Assembly (NCBI GenBank): GCA_036402115.1
Contig: DASWTM010000146.1
Span: forward strand, 1 to 23,909
DNA length: 23,909 bases
Direction: 5' to 3'
Origin: Chryseosolibacter sp036402115
GTDB taxonomy: Bacteria > Bacteroidota > Bacteroidia > Cytophagales > Cyclobacteriaceae
The notes under the pieces are model-generated. The model was not told the origin of the DNA and did not search any database. It saw nothing but the letters and a program-made list of their open reading frames with translations. The stretch's first letter is position 1. Each line of letters begins with the position of its first letter. Made by a program: the position numbers and the translations under genes. This document shows positions 1 to 7,023 of this stretch, one piece after another.

Positions 1-340
1 CAGACGTTTCCATCAACTGTTCGCGAATCTGCTGATGTTGCGCATCGAGACCATCCGGCCAGTCTACATTTCCGTAGTCATTCGCCAAATCGCGGAGTTC
101 ATTTTGCGCAGTAGTGTGTTCATCAACCATATGTTGTCCGAATTCACGCACCATTTCTGTATTTCCCTTTGTTGCAGCAAGCGCACCGAATTCAATCTCG
201 GTGAGATTACTGCGCGCGGCATCCTGAACGAACGTTTTATCCGTTGTCGCCAATGATCGTTTGTTGTCTTCATCATTATCGCACGCGACTGCAGCCATGC
301 AGCAGCCAAGGAGTGCAAATGTTCTTAATTTTGTTACCAT
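1..340 (-). CDS. DUF4142 family lipoprotein (partial, C-terminus outside window)
   Basis: The frame read from the ATG at 340 stays open to the left edge, giving 113 codons. The protein starts MVTKLRTFALLGCCMAAVAC, a lipoprotein signal with likely lipidated Cys20 (AVAC, then DNDED); LLGC at 10-13 is a less likely alternative because the hydrophobic run before it is too short. The mature part (KTFVQDAARSNLTEIEFGAL, then MVREFGQHMVDEH) has the helical pattern of DUF4142 proteins, predicted ferritin-like helical bundles found in the envelope of many Bacteroidota. The biochemical role of the family is not known to me. The usual length is about 170-200 residues, so roughly the last third is missing. 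It is divergent from the gene at 484. The family call is by eye. Confidence 0.8.
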   Translation of the reverse strand, partial: MVTKLRTFALLGCCMAAVACDNDEDNKRSLATTDKTFVQDAARSNLTEIEFGALAATKGNTEMVREFGQHMVDEHTTAQNELRDLANDYGNVDWPDGLDAQHQQIREQLMETS

Positions 341-483
341 AATTTCAGTTTTCTAAGTTTCGCACGACCGCGGAAAAACCGTTCCCTGCAGTTGAATGGT
401 TGGCTGCGCGCGGTTTTTGCTTCAGGAAATGTAAAAGGTACCGCATGATGTAGACGTAGTTCTGCGAGGGTACGACTAAACAG

Positions 484-846
484 ATGAAATTTTATAAACT
501 TGTAATCGCAATCCAGAGCGTGTATATGCTCATTACAGCGCTGTGGCCGATTGTTCATATAGAAAGCTTTATGGATGTAACCGGCCCGAAAAATGACATC
601 TGGCTAGTAAAAACTGTCGGAGCGTTGCTAATTCCGATGGCACTTGCTCTTTTCCTACAAATGTTCTTGAAACGAAATGTTACTGCACTGATCCTCGGTG
701 GGGGAAGCGCAATTGCTTTCAGCGCGATCGATTTCTACTATGCATTGAACGATGTGATCTCGGACATCTATTTAGCTGACGGAGTCCTTCAGCTTGTATT
801 CTTATCAAGCTGGGCAGCGCTTTGGGCTTCTCACCGGCAGAAGTAA
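484..846 (+). CDS. Small four-TM membrane protein, unknown function
   Basis: A 120-residue, very hydrophobic protein with about four predicted membrane segments (roughly residues 5-24, 43-62, 67-86 and 98-115). Polar loops contain VTGPKNDIW (about 33-41) and DFYYALNDVISD (about 82-93). The size and layout resemble small integral membrane proteins common in Bacteroidota genomes with no assigned role. The ATG at 484 is the natural start, since the first TM segment begins at residue 5. The 143-bp gap to the divergent DUF4142 gene must hold both promoters, but no convincing -7 element is visible there. Coding likelihood is high; function is unknown. Confidence 0.75.
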   Translation: MKFYKLVIAIQSVYMLITALWPIVHIESFMDVTGPKNDIWLVKTVGALLIPMALALFLQMFLKRNVTALILGGGSAIAFSAIDFYYALNDVISDIYLADGVLQLVFLSSWAALWASHRQK

Positions 847-933
847 CCGGATCGGTGCTCACAACCCAGGGGCTATTGCCTGATGCCGGGCACGATTTAT
901 TAGATCACCCCTCGAAATTAAACATCGAAATTT

Positions 934-1536
934 ATGAGGAAGATAGTATTGACAATCGCAGGTTCGCTGTTCTTTACAATAGCTGCTGTTCAGGCGCAGA
1001 CGGACACAACATCAACGGGTACGCAGCGTTCTACCCAAAGTGATCAATATCGGAACGAAAGTACGACAGGTCAACAACAAGGAACTCAGGGAACACAGAA
1101 TACGCGCAGGAGATCACGCACAACAGGATCACAGAACAGTGATGTTCAGGGAACGCAGGGAACACAAGGTACGCAGGGAACACAAGGGACACAGGGAACT
1201 CAAGGTACACAGGGATCACAAGGAACACAAGGAACTTCCGGCAGCACCTACGATTCTAGTTCACAGTCTCAAGGAACCAACTCGTCTGGAACTAACTCCG
1301 GCAACTACAACAACAGAACCGGAACAACAGGTACCAGCGGGACACAACCAACTGGTAACTCCGGCAATACAACTGGAACAAACGCGAGCGGAACAACGGG
1401 AACCGGACCAACTGGCAGTTCACCTACAGGAGTAGACAACACTCAATCTACGGGAACTGGAACGAATTCTTCAGGAACAAACTCTTCAGGAACGGCAGCA
1501 GATTCAACGCGTCACGAAAATCGACCTAGAGAGTAA
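934..1536 (+). CDS. Secreted low-complexity Gly/Thr/Gln/Ser-repeat protein
   Basis: 200 residues. The N-terminus MRKIVLTIAGSLFFTIAAVQ is a signal peptide, with probable cleavage after AVQAQ. The rest is almost entirely Gly, Thr, Ser, Gln and Asn. Residues 73-99 form nine GTQ-type triplets (one is GSQ); residues 117-190 continue with irregular GTNSSG and GTTGTG motifs. A short basic patch, NTRRRSR (56-62), interrupts the neutral region, and the tail HENRPRE is charged. There is no Cys and no membrane segment after the signal. Low-complexity sequence prevents a family call; similar repeats occur in disordered exported or adhesive proteins, but that is only an analogy. A strong intrinsic terminator follows at 1584-1613. 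Confidence 0.75.
   Translation: MRKIVLTIAGSLFFTIAAVQAQTDTTSTGTQRSTQSDQYRNESTTGQQQGTQGTQNTRRRSRTTGSQNSDVQGTQGTQGTQGTQGTQGTQGTQGSQGTQGTSGSTYDSSSQSQGTNSSGTNSGNYNNRTGTTGTSGTQPTGNSGNTTGTNASGTTGTGPTGSSPTGVDNTQSTGTGTNSSGTNSSGTAADSTRHENRPRE
1150..1230 (+). repeat. Nine in-frame 9-bp tandem units coding for GTQ
   Basis: Nine 9-bp units of the form GGNACNCAR code for seven GTQ, one GSQ and one GTQ. The glutamine codon alternates CAG, CAA through the first eight units, so the ancestral duplicated unit was probably 18 bp (six residues). Changes in copy number would stay in frame. Confidence 0.9.
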
Positions 1537-1583
1537 GCTACAACGAGGCTAAATTCGTTTTCATAAATCTGTCAATTGTTTTT

Positions 1584-1613
1584 AAAGAGGAAGTGAAAGC
1601 TTCCTCTTTTTAT
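1584..1613 (+). terminator. Intrinsic terminator of the repeat-protein gene
   Basis: A perfect 10-bp stem (AAAGAGGAAG at 1584-1593 with CTTCCTCTTT at 1600-1609) encloses a 6-nt loop and runs into a T-rich tail. It lies 48 bp after the stop at 1536 and overlaps the stop codon of the convergent gene by a few bases. The minus-strand side lacks a T tract, so it probably works mainly on the plus strand. Confidence 0.85.
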
Positions 1614-2461
1614 TTCTTTCCTCCAGGCTGACTGGGTTGGGGAGAGAATTGTTTCGCGGGTATCACATCCAGGTGATTATCCATCTCCAGGTCATTATTG
1701 ATTTGCTTGACAACCTCATCGATTTCTTTTGCCTGTTCTTCCATCCGTGCAACAATTTCCGAACACGTAAGACCTGTTTGAATTCTTGAGATCGTAGCGA
1801 GGCCGAGTAACCGCGCCACCGGGCCGCGCAGGTGGTGAGCGTTCGCATAGCTGTACTTTACGAGTGCCTCATTTTGAATTTGGATTTTTCCTGTGCGTTC
1901 CTTTATCGTTTCTTCAAGGTGGCTATTGAGTGAAACCAGATCCTTGTATACCTTATCATACGATGATTTGATAAATGCTGTAGCAAAGGCAAGGATGAAA
2001 TAGAGGACACTGTAGGTAATGGCAACGGTGACCACATCATTAAGTTTTGTGGAGAATCGAAGTTCAGGCCTTAGGAATTGGATAACAAAGATTACATGCA
2101 CGGTCAAAAACCCAACGACATGCATGGCAACCATCATCTTGCCCTTTAACATCACGGAATAAATAAACGCAACCACCAGGATAATTGACAGGGACGTGGT
2201 CGTGTTGACAGGGACCATGATACTTTGATACAGCATCGCTGCCAGGACAATCGTTGTCATTATAAACACAGAAAGCGTTGGAAATTTTTCACGGACAAAG
2301 TACGCAGAAACGGAAGCAAGAAATATGACGATATCGATGTAAATCGAAAGTCGGTCTTCCGGAAAGAGAATGACATCTGCCAGCATAATGCATCCCACAC
2401 TGGCAATGCAAATTTTCAACAGTGTGTTGAGAAAGAATATTTCAATGTTGCGTAGTTCCAT
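1610..2461 (-). CDS. Membrane sensor with HisKA-like helix but no ATPase domain
   Basis: 283 residues. The first ~165 hold about six hydrophobic segments (near 10-30, 40-56, 62-80, 90-105, 112-130 and 142-165). A coiled-coil linker follows (170-200), then an H-box-like segment, YANAHHLRGPVARLLG (205-220), in which His209 aligns with the phospho-accepting His of SHELRTPL-type kinases. The second dimerisation helix is present to about 258, and the protein then ends in a Pro/Gln/Lys tail. The N, G1, F and G2 boxes of the HATPase domain are absent, and the convergent gene at 934-1536 leaves no room for a lost domain. It may act as a phosphotransfer or scaffold protein, or be a shortened kinase. 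No response regulator is adjacent. ATG at 2461; no clear Shine-Dalgarno. Confidence 0.75.
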   Translation of the reverse strand: MELRNIEIFFLNTLLKICIASVGCIMLADVILFPEDRLSIYIDIVIFLASVSAYFVREKFPTLSVFIMTTIVLAAMLYQSIMVPVNTTTSLSIILVVAFIYSVMLKGKMMVAMHVVGFLTVHVIFVIQFLRPELRFSTKLNDVVTVAITYSVLYFILAFATAFIKSSYDKVYKDLVSLNSHLEETIKERTGKIQIQNEALVKYSYANAHHLRGPVARLLGLATISRIQTGLTCSEIVARMEEQAKEIDEVVKQINNDLEMDNHLDVIPAKQFSPQPSQPGGKK

Positions 2462-2550
2462 ACCGGAGGGGAATACTTGGTGCCGGAAGATACAGATTCA
2501 GGTTGGTATCGCTGCATTTGAAATTGCCATTAAAATCGGTATCTTACACT

Positions 2551-2694
2551 ATGGTAAACCTGCTGCTGGACATCCTCCTTTTCGCGTTCTTCGCCAAGAA
2601 AAGAACTCCCGCTTCACTAGTGATTGTGATTTCACTGATTGTTCTGATTGTGTTGGTTGGGACTGTAATAACACAGGCAACCTTTACAAACTAA
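2551..2694 (+). CDS. Possible 47-residue membrane peptide
   Basis: The ATG at 2551 opens a 47-codon frame: a short hydrophobic segment (MVNLLLDILLFAFFA), a basic turn KKRTP, then a strong TM segment (SLVIVISLIVLIVLVGTVIT) and a polar tail. A TTG 48 bp upstream extends the frame but adds nothing convincing. The reading frame, hydrophobic pattern and Lys/Arg turn suggest a real small membrane protein. It sits between the divergent sensor gene at 2461 and the convergent PA14-OmpA gene, whose stop it overlaps by 4 bp. No relative is recognised, so it could be a chance ORF in a 230-bp gap. Confidence 0.4.
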   Translation: MVNLLLDILLFAFFAKKRTPASLVIVISLIVLIVLVGTVITQATFTN

Positions 2695-3704
2695 TCAACG
2701 ATTGTAAATTCCACCCGTCTGTTCTCCCTCCTATCATTAAGATTTTTACTCACGATTAACGGGAATCTTCCACCAAAGCCCTGACTTGATATTCGCTTCT
2801 CGTCAATACCGCCTTTGACTAAATAGCGCGCAACGGTTTTTGCGCGTTCCTCGGAAAGAGTTTGATTGTCCAATGAATCACCAAGGTAATCGGTATAGCC
2901 AGCGATTTGAATCTTCTTGGCTTCATATGTCTTCAGGTATTTAATGAGGTTGTCGAGCTCCAGCGAAGCTTCTGAGCGAAGCACAGCACTTTGCTGATCG
3001 AATACAACCGTCTTCAGGATTATGGGTTCGTTCTCGACAATGATCGTGCGCGCTGAACGATTCACTCTCCGTGCTGCGGTTATCGCTGGTCTGGTAGCAA
3101 CTTCCTCTACTTGAGATCGCTCTGCGGATGGAAAGGCCCGGCCAATCAAGAGGGTCTGGCGCTGTTTGGGATTCGATCGTGTAGGTTTTAGGGCCTGTGT
3201 TGGGATGGGAATAATCTCCGGTTGACGAGCTAAATCAAAAAGTTCGTACGATTCTACTGGCAATTCCCAGCGAATGTTAAAAACTGAATGGACAACTGTG
3301 TTATAATACTCGATCTCAATGTCATAAGTCTCGCCTTCATCGAGCAGAATAGTTCCGGAATAGCTTGTCGCCTCCTGATCAATCCACGCATCAATGATGA
3401 GCTGATGATTAACCCAAACGCGCACACCATCATCCACCAGGACATAAAAATTATACAGACCTGTTCTTGGTGCAATGATGCTGCCACTGTATCGAATGGA
3501 AAAATATTCTTTACCGACTCCTCGTGCAGGACTTTTTAACTCCCGTGAAAATCCGATGTGTTTTTCAATGCGGGTAAGAACGTAGTGATTGAAATGGATA
3601 CCGTTGTAGTAGTCGGCCTTTATTCCGTGATTGAAGGATTGTGCGCTCGAACCGAACGGCTCGATGCTTACAAGCGCGAGCAAAATTATGAAGGTCGGCT
3701 TCAT
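2691..3704 (-). CDS. PA14 and OmpA-like domain envelope protein
   Basis: 337 residues. The signal peptide is about 1-21 (ending SSAQ). Residues ~25-152 match a PA14 beta-barrel: GIKADYYNG start, TGLYNFYVLVDDGVRVWVNH and YDIEIEYYN, a carbohydrate- or ligand-binding fold. A linker of about 75 residues rich in Pro, Arg and Ala follows. Residues ~228-337 are an OmpA_C domain with VVFDQQSAVL, IQIAGYTDYLGD and NQTLSEERAKTVARYL, the motif that binds the diaminopimelate of peptidoglycan, then RENRRVEF near the end. It is therefore probably a periplasmic or outer-membrane protein tying a ligand-binding domain to the cell wall. There is no outer-membrane barrel. A TAACTTTA element lies just upstream. 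Confidence 0.88.
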   Translation of the reverse strand: MKPTFIILLALVSIEPFGSSAQSFNHGIKADYYNGIHFNHYVLTRIEKHIGFSRELKSPARGVGKEYFSIRYSGSIIAPRTGLYNFYVLVDDGVRVWVNHQLIIDAWIDQEATSYSGTILLDEGETYDIEIEYYNTVVHSVFNIRWELPVESYELFDLARQPEIIPIPTQALKPTRSNPKQRQTLLIGRAFPSAERSQVEEVATRPAITAARRVNRSARTIIVENEPIILKTVVFDQQSAVLRSEASLELDNLIKYLKTYEAKKIQIAGYTDYLGDSLDNQTLSEERAKTVARYLVKGGIDEKRISSQGFGGRFPLIVSKNLNDRRENRRVEFTIVD

Positions 3705-3720
3705 CGCGTAGGGGCTTTTC

Positions 3721-3750
3721 TAAAGTTACAACAAAATCAAGAAATGCAAA
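3721..3750 (-). promoter_or_regulatory. Putative Bacteroidota promoter of the PA14-OmpA gene
   Basis: On the minus strand TTTG (3750-3747), an 18-nt spacer and TAACTTTA (3728-3721) resemble the TTTG / TAnnTTTG promoter of Bacteroidota. The element ends 16 nt before the ATG at 3704, giving a short leader. The same TAACTTTA octamer precedes the genes starting at 6535 and 16517. Confidence 0.45.
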
Positions 3751-4014
3751 CGCATGAAGCCCATCTTCATCGTTCAGCTTCTGGATAATTAAAACGAGCT
3801 ATTCACGCTTTCTTTCATTGTTGTGCAACCACTTACTTGGTGCGGATGAACATGCAACGCCAGATATAAGTGCTGAAGAATAGCTACGCCTTTTTACCGC
3901 GATGGCGCTATGGCCGCAATGTTACGCGATGAGGTGCAGCGAAACCGCAATGGCATTACGTGAAAAAAAGTGCCTTAACGGCTGAACTTTTACAAGGCAA
4001 GCATTCTGAAAACG
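3751..4014. other. Gene-free stretch, nothing recognised
   Basis: This lies between the 5' end of the PA14-OmpA gene and the 3' end of the RibD_C gene. No open frame of credible length or composition and no strong hairpin were seen. Two short similar strings (CCGCAATGTTACG near 3914 and CCGCAATGGCATTACG near 3946) hint at old repetitive DNA but are too short to classify. Confidence 0.4.
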
Positions 4015-4713
4015 CTATCGTTTTACAGCGCCCTTTACAACGAGGTAACGTAGCCAAAGGAAATCCTCGTAGATACGCTTGACGGATTTAAGCTTGAACT
4101 GGGTGGCTTTTCTTCGGCCGAATCCCTCCTCGACTTCGAAGACAGTAGGCTGACCAATCGTTCCGTCAGCAACGGGTGCAAGCACGAGGCTGAATTCATC
4201 AATCAAGCCTGCCTTCAAAAATGAACCATTGACATGACCACCCCCATCGATACGAAGGGTTTTAATATTGAACAGCTTGCTCAACTTATTTAGCACCACT
4301 GCAAGATCGAGCGAATCCTTTCCACCAAACACATACGATACTTTCTTCTCTCGCAGATGTTGAAGATAGGATGACGAAACTTTCTCAGTTAAGACTTCGA
4401 TCACATGCTCGGTTGAGACCATGTTGGTGTCCCAAAAACATTTTCCAGCAGGATCGATAACCACAGCATAGGTCTTAGACAACTTGCCTACAAAGTCTTC
4501 CTTCTTACTGATGACTACGCGCTTCGCAGGTGCCTTCGGTTTCTTTTTACTCGAAAATTCTTCCATGGTTACCCGGCCAACAAGCCAGGCATCAGCCTTG
4601 ATCTTCGCAGCGGTTTCTTCGAAATATTTATGGTGGTCTTTAAAACCCCAGATGTTTTGCTTGATCCGGCCATCGACCGAACCAAGCATGTGGCAAATCA
4701 CGTATGGCTTCAT
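4015..4713 (-). CDS. RibD_C / dihydrofolate-reductase-fold family reductase
   Basis: 232 residues with the RibD C-terminal reductase fold, usually NADPH-dependent. Features are the N-terminal strand MKPYVICHMLGSVDGRI (residues 1-17), the WLVGRVTMEEF segment (about 43-53) and the hallmark LRIDGGGHVNGSFLKAGLIDEFSLVLAP (about 154-181). It lacks the RibD deaminase domain, so it is a stand-alone reductase of the broad 'dihydrofolate reductase family' group and need not take part in riboflavin synthesis; the true substrate is unknown. It starts 26 bp after the DUF4199 gene and is probably the third gene of the LuxR-DUF4199-RibD_C unit. Confidence 0.88.
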   Translation of the reverse strand: MKPYVICHMLGSVDGRIKQNIWGFKDHHKYFEETAAKIKADAWLVGRVTMEEFSSKKKPKAPAKRVVISKKEDFVGKLSKTYAVVIDPAGKCFWDTNMVSTEHVIEVLTEKVSSSYLQHLREKKVSYVFGGKDSLDLAVVLNKLSKLFNIKTLRIDGGGHVNGSFLKAGLIDEFSLVLAPVADGTIGQPTVFEVEEGFGRRKATQFKLKSVKRIYEDFLWLRYLVVKGAVKR

Positions 4714-4739
4714 AAGCCAAGATTACGCGATTTTCACCT

Positions 4740-5270
4740 TTAGGCAAATTGTTGTTTTTGCTTTTTCCGCAAAAGCGCAGCACTGATAAGAGAAATAATA
4801 AGCCCCAACGGCAGTATCTCGGCATACGTAACGATGATCACAAACAGCGGATTCTTATACAGCTCTTTAAATTCTGCCATCTCCGCTGCCTTGGCATCAA
4901 TCTGTGCCTGCGTTGCGCCATTAAGTTCCTGCATGTAGAGCACATGCTGAGTATAATAGTCGATGAAATCAGGAAGAAAGATGTAATAGTCGATAAGCCA
5001 TGCCACAACGTACAACGTAGAGGCTATAAGCGAAATAATTCCACCGACTTTAAAGGCTTTTCCGAAGGTGATAAATCCGTTCTCATGCTTGTCCCGATAC
5101 GACTTAATCGCAATAAAAATCAAGGACGTTGTAGCCAACATTCCTGCGTAGCCTATCAGGTCGTTACTTTCAAATTTCGGGTTCTCGCAGCACCGGGCTG
5201 CGGCATACAAACCAAATGCGGAGAAAATCCCTCCGATGATCAATCCGAAAACGAGTGTTATTTTTCTCAT
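4740..5270 (-). CDS. DUF4199 family membrane protein
   Basis: 176 residues from the ATG at 5270; an in-frame TTG at 5285 would add five residues (MQKKT) but is less likely. Four TM segments are visible (about 4-24, 37-54, 73-95 and 139-164), with a hydrophilic loop before the last (LNGATQAQIDAKAAEMAEF) and a basic tail, RKKQKQQFA. This is the DUF4199 layout: four TM segments with the FGKAFKVGGIISLIASTLYV region. The function of the family is not established. It lies between the LuxR-type gene (101 bp upstream) and the RibD_C gene (26 bp downstream), which suggests co-transcription. Confidence 0.85.
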   Translation of the reverse strand: MRKITLVFGLIIGGIFSAFGLYAAARCCENPKFESNDLIGYAGMLATTSLIFIAIKSYRDKHENGFITFGKAFKVGGIISLIASTLYVVAWLIDYYIFLPDFIDYYTQHVLYMQELNGATQAQIDAKAAEMAEFKELYKNPLFVIIVTYAEILPLGLIISLISAALLRKKQKQQFA

Positions 5271-5371
5271 AGTTTTTTTCTGCAATAATTCACTGGAATG
5301 GTGAATTTTGCTGTCGTACTAAAGGTTGAATTTGTAGTCTGAGGCAGTTTTTAGAACCAAAGGTTGAATAG

Positions 5372-5830
5372 TTACGGGATGATGGCCAGCTTTCGCCCCA
5401 TGTCGACAGCCTGTGTTCTTCGCTGAACACCAAGCTTATCAAACAAGTTGTTGGAATGACTCTTGACCGTACTAAGCGATAGGAACAGGCGATCCGCAAT
5501 TTCCTGGTTACTTAGCCCCTCTGCCATCAGCTGCAGCACCTCTAGCTCGCGCCTGGAGATATTTCGCTCGGTAATGGCTGCCTCATTTAACGCAAATGGC
5601 TTGTTATCAATCACAACTTGGTTTACCACAACCGTTTTTGGTGACGTGACTTTCAGCCCAACCCAAATTCCTACCACGGTGAACAGCAGGGCAATAGCTC
5701 CGATGTAAAGCTCAAAAGCGTGATCGATAATAATAAAACGAAGCTTAAGCCAGTTGAGTAAGACAAGCATTGCCGCGAGGCAGACACTGTAAAAAATAAT
5801 GCTTCGATGGGTATTTATAAACTTCAGCAC
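5372..5830 (-). CDS. Membrane-anchored LuxR-type (GerE) transcription regulator
   Basis: 152 residues. Two N-terminal TM segments (about 10-28 and 42-62) are joined to a short linker and a C-terminal GerE helix-turn-helix: ISRRELEVLQLMAEGLSNQE (about 91-110), then IADRLFLSLSTVKSHSNNLF and DKLGVQRRTQAVDMGRKL. There is no receiver domain, so phosphorylation is not the input; the membrane part may sense the envelope or hold the protein at the membrane. The start is GTG at 5830; no in-frame ATG precedes the first TM. It probably regulates its own unit with DUF4199 and RibD_C. A TATTTTG string at 5863-5869 (minus) may be its -7 element. Confidence 0.88.
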   Translation of the reverse strand: MLKFINTHRSIIFYSVCLAAMLVLLNWLKLRFIIIDHAFELYIGAIALLFTVVGIWVGLKVTSPKTVVVNQVVIDNKPFALNEAAITERNISRRELEVLQLMAEGLSNQEIADRLFLSLSTVKSHSNNLFDKLGVQRRTQAVDMGRKLAIIP

Positions 5831-5904
5831 GGCTGACCTTTCTGAATTAATGGATGAGACAGCAAAATACGATAGACGGAAAGAGCTTGCAAGAACAATG
5901 CATC

Positions 5905-5999
5905 AATACCCGCGAGGGGCTGCATGACGTGACGTCCTTTCAAGGCTGAATGTTTTTAGATTATTTCCCGAAAGTAAGAATTGTAGCAGCAACGAAGAG
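5905..5999. repeat. REP-like repeat, degraded copy A (with gene-end fragment)
   Basis: This 95-bp stretch aligns end to end with copy B at 6040-6145, sharing AATACCCGCGAGGGGCT at one end and GAATTGTAGCAGCAACGAAG near the other. About 11 bp of the main hairpin are missing, and the second hairpin is decayed (GTCCTTTCAAGGC instead of GCCCTTTCAGGGC). Read on the minus strand, its inner end still spells the C-terminus of the DUF1761 protein (LFVAATIL, then TFGK instead of ILWK) with its own stop, so the duplication included a gene end. Confidence 0.8.
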
Positions 6000-6039
6000 T
6001 TATCGCGAGACAGAAAACAGCAATCCGTCAAAGACATTA

Positions 6040-6145
6040 AATACCCGCGAGGGGCTACGCCTCTCGCGAAGTGATGACGCCCTTTCAGGGCTAAATGCTT
6101 TTTAGACTATTTCCAGAGAATGAGAATTGTAGCAGCAACGAAGAG
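6040..6145. repeat. REP-like repeat copy B, overlapping the DUF1761 gene end
   Basis: It contains two hairpins. CGCGAGGGGC (6046-6055), loop TAC and GCCTCTCGCG (6059-6068) form a 10-bp stem with one G-U pair. GCCCT-TTC-AGGGC (6079-6091) forms a 5-bp stem. The GC-rich double palindrome outside a gene's 3' end is typical of REP or BIME-like elements. The last 39 bp (6107-6145) code for the C-terminus of the DUF1761 protein. It may also stop minus-strand transcription, though no T tract follows. Confidence 0.75.
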
Positions 6146-6535
6146 CATTGCAAGGTGGTAGCCGCCATCGATGAAAAATAGTTTCCACGACTTGCGCTCC
6201 CAGGCTACCTTGCCGAGGTCTTGAGGGATGAAAAATCCTAGCCAGGTAAAAATCGCGGCATTCGCAATGCTGGCACCATCAGACATCACATCCATACCCG
6301 GCACGAATGACCAGGCCGCGTTGTTGTGCGCGAAGACATAGGCGAGCAAGAAATTACCAAGAAGCGTCAACAACATCCCTTTTACCATGACACCACTTTC
6401 GGGCTTCTGTGTCGTGTCGTAACCCATTTCAACGGCCCATGCCTTGCCGAACAAGACCGTATACCAAATAAAGCTGAGAAGAAAACTGGCGATTGTGGCC
6501 ACAAGAATAGCCAGGTAGTTAATTGGAAAGTCCAT
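6107..6535 (-). CDS. DUF1761 family membrane protein
   Basis: 142 residues. The family hallmark FLLSFIWYTVLFGKAWAVEMG (about 18-38) follows the first TM segment (about 7-28). Further TM segments are at about 53-70, 88-104 and 124-141, ending LFVAATILILWK. This is the four-TM DUF1761 layout; the function is unknown. The gene is single, with a TAACTTTA element 14 bp before the start. Its last codons were copied into the degraded repeat 100 bp downstream, so this 3' end has taken part in a local duplication. Confidence 0.85.
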   Translation of the reverse strand: MDFPINYLAILVATIASFLLSFIWYTVLFGKAWAVEMGYDTTQKPESGVMVKGMLLTLLGNFLLAYVFAHNNAAWSFVPGMDVMSDGASIANAAIFTWLGFFIPQDLGKVAWERKSWKLFFIDGGYHLAMLFVAATILILWK

Positions 6536-6548
6536 ACGCGTGTGGGTT

Positions 6549-6556
6549 TAAAGTTA
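6549..6556 (-). promoter_or_regulatory. Putative -7 element of the DUF1761 gene
   Basis: TAACTTTA on the minus strand, ending 13 nt before the ATG at 6535, matches TAnnTTTG except at the last base. The -33 region is AT-rich without a clear TTTG. Confidence 0.4.
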
Positions 6557-6638
6557 GGTTTGTTCTACCGATAAAATTATAGAAAATATTTTCACCATTT
6601 ATCCTGGCAAACTTTTGAATCCCTAGCGAATCCAGAGG

Positions 6639-6986
6639 TCAGGCCTTCTTCCGTTTTTTTGCACGCTTCGCAATTTTATTGTACTCCAAGCACAGGGTCA
6701 TCCAAAACTCAAAATCCTTGACTGACTTTGTCCCGCTGCCGTCAACCAATACAAATCCTTTCATCGCCTTACCTGTGAAATCCATCACACCACAGCCCTT
6801 ACGCTCCAACAACTCATCGCGTTGTGCCGGGTCAATCCTGCAGAGTAGTTGATCTTTAAAAATCCCGACACACATCTTATTATTGACCATAAACGCCAGA
6901 CCCCCCATCATTTGAGTTTCCCGTACTTTTGGCACATCAAAAAGACGCTCTCGGATTCTTTCCGCAAGTCTTTCGTTATAGGGCAT
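6639..6986 (-). CDS. TfoX N-terminal domain protein
   Basis: 115 residues forming a stand-alone TfoX_N domain: ERLAERIRERLFDVPKVRET, then MMGGLAFMVNNKMCVGIFKD and the L-C-R-I-D strand, followed by GKAMKGFVLVD and a WMTLCLEYN helix, with a Lys/Arg-rich tail. In gamma-proteobacteria TfoX/Sxy controls competence, but single-domain proteins like this are widespread in bacteria without that role, and no competence genes are nearby. The tail AKRAKKRKKA could bind nucleic acid, which is inference. Divergent from the small basic protein at 7024. Confidence 0.88.
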   Translation of the reverse strand: MPYNERLAERIRERLFDVPKVRETQMMGGLAFMVNNKMCVGIFKDQLLCRIDPAQRDELLERKGCGVMDFTGKAMKGFVLVDGSGTKSVKDFEFWMTLCLEYNKIAKRAKKRKKA

Positions 6987-7023
6987 ACATTTTTTTGTCT
7001 TCTAATTTATTGATTTTCATTAA

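Noticed and set aside
64..318. 84-codon minus-strand frame at the left edge
   Set aside because: Out of frame with the DUF4142 lipoprotein, which has a lipobox and stays open to the edge.
4749..5288. 179-codon plus-strand frame opposite the DUF4199 gene
   Set aside because: Fully antisense to a gene with clear TM layout and family features; the translation is rich in Arg, Asn and Cys without any domain.
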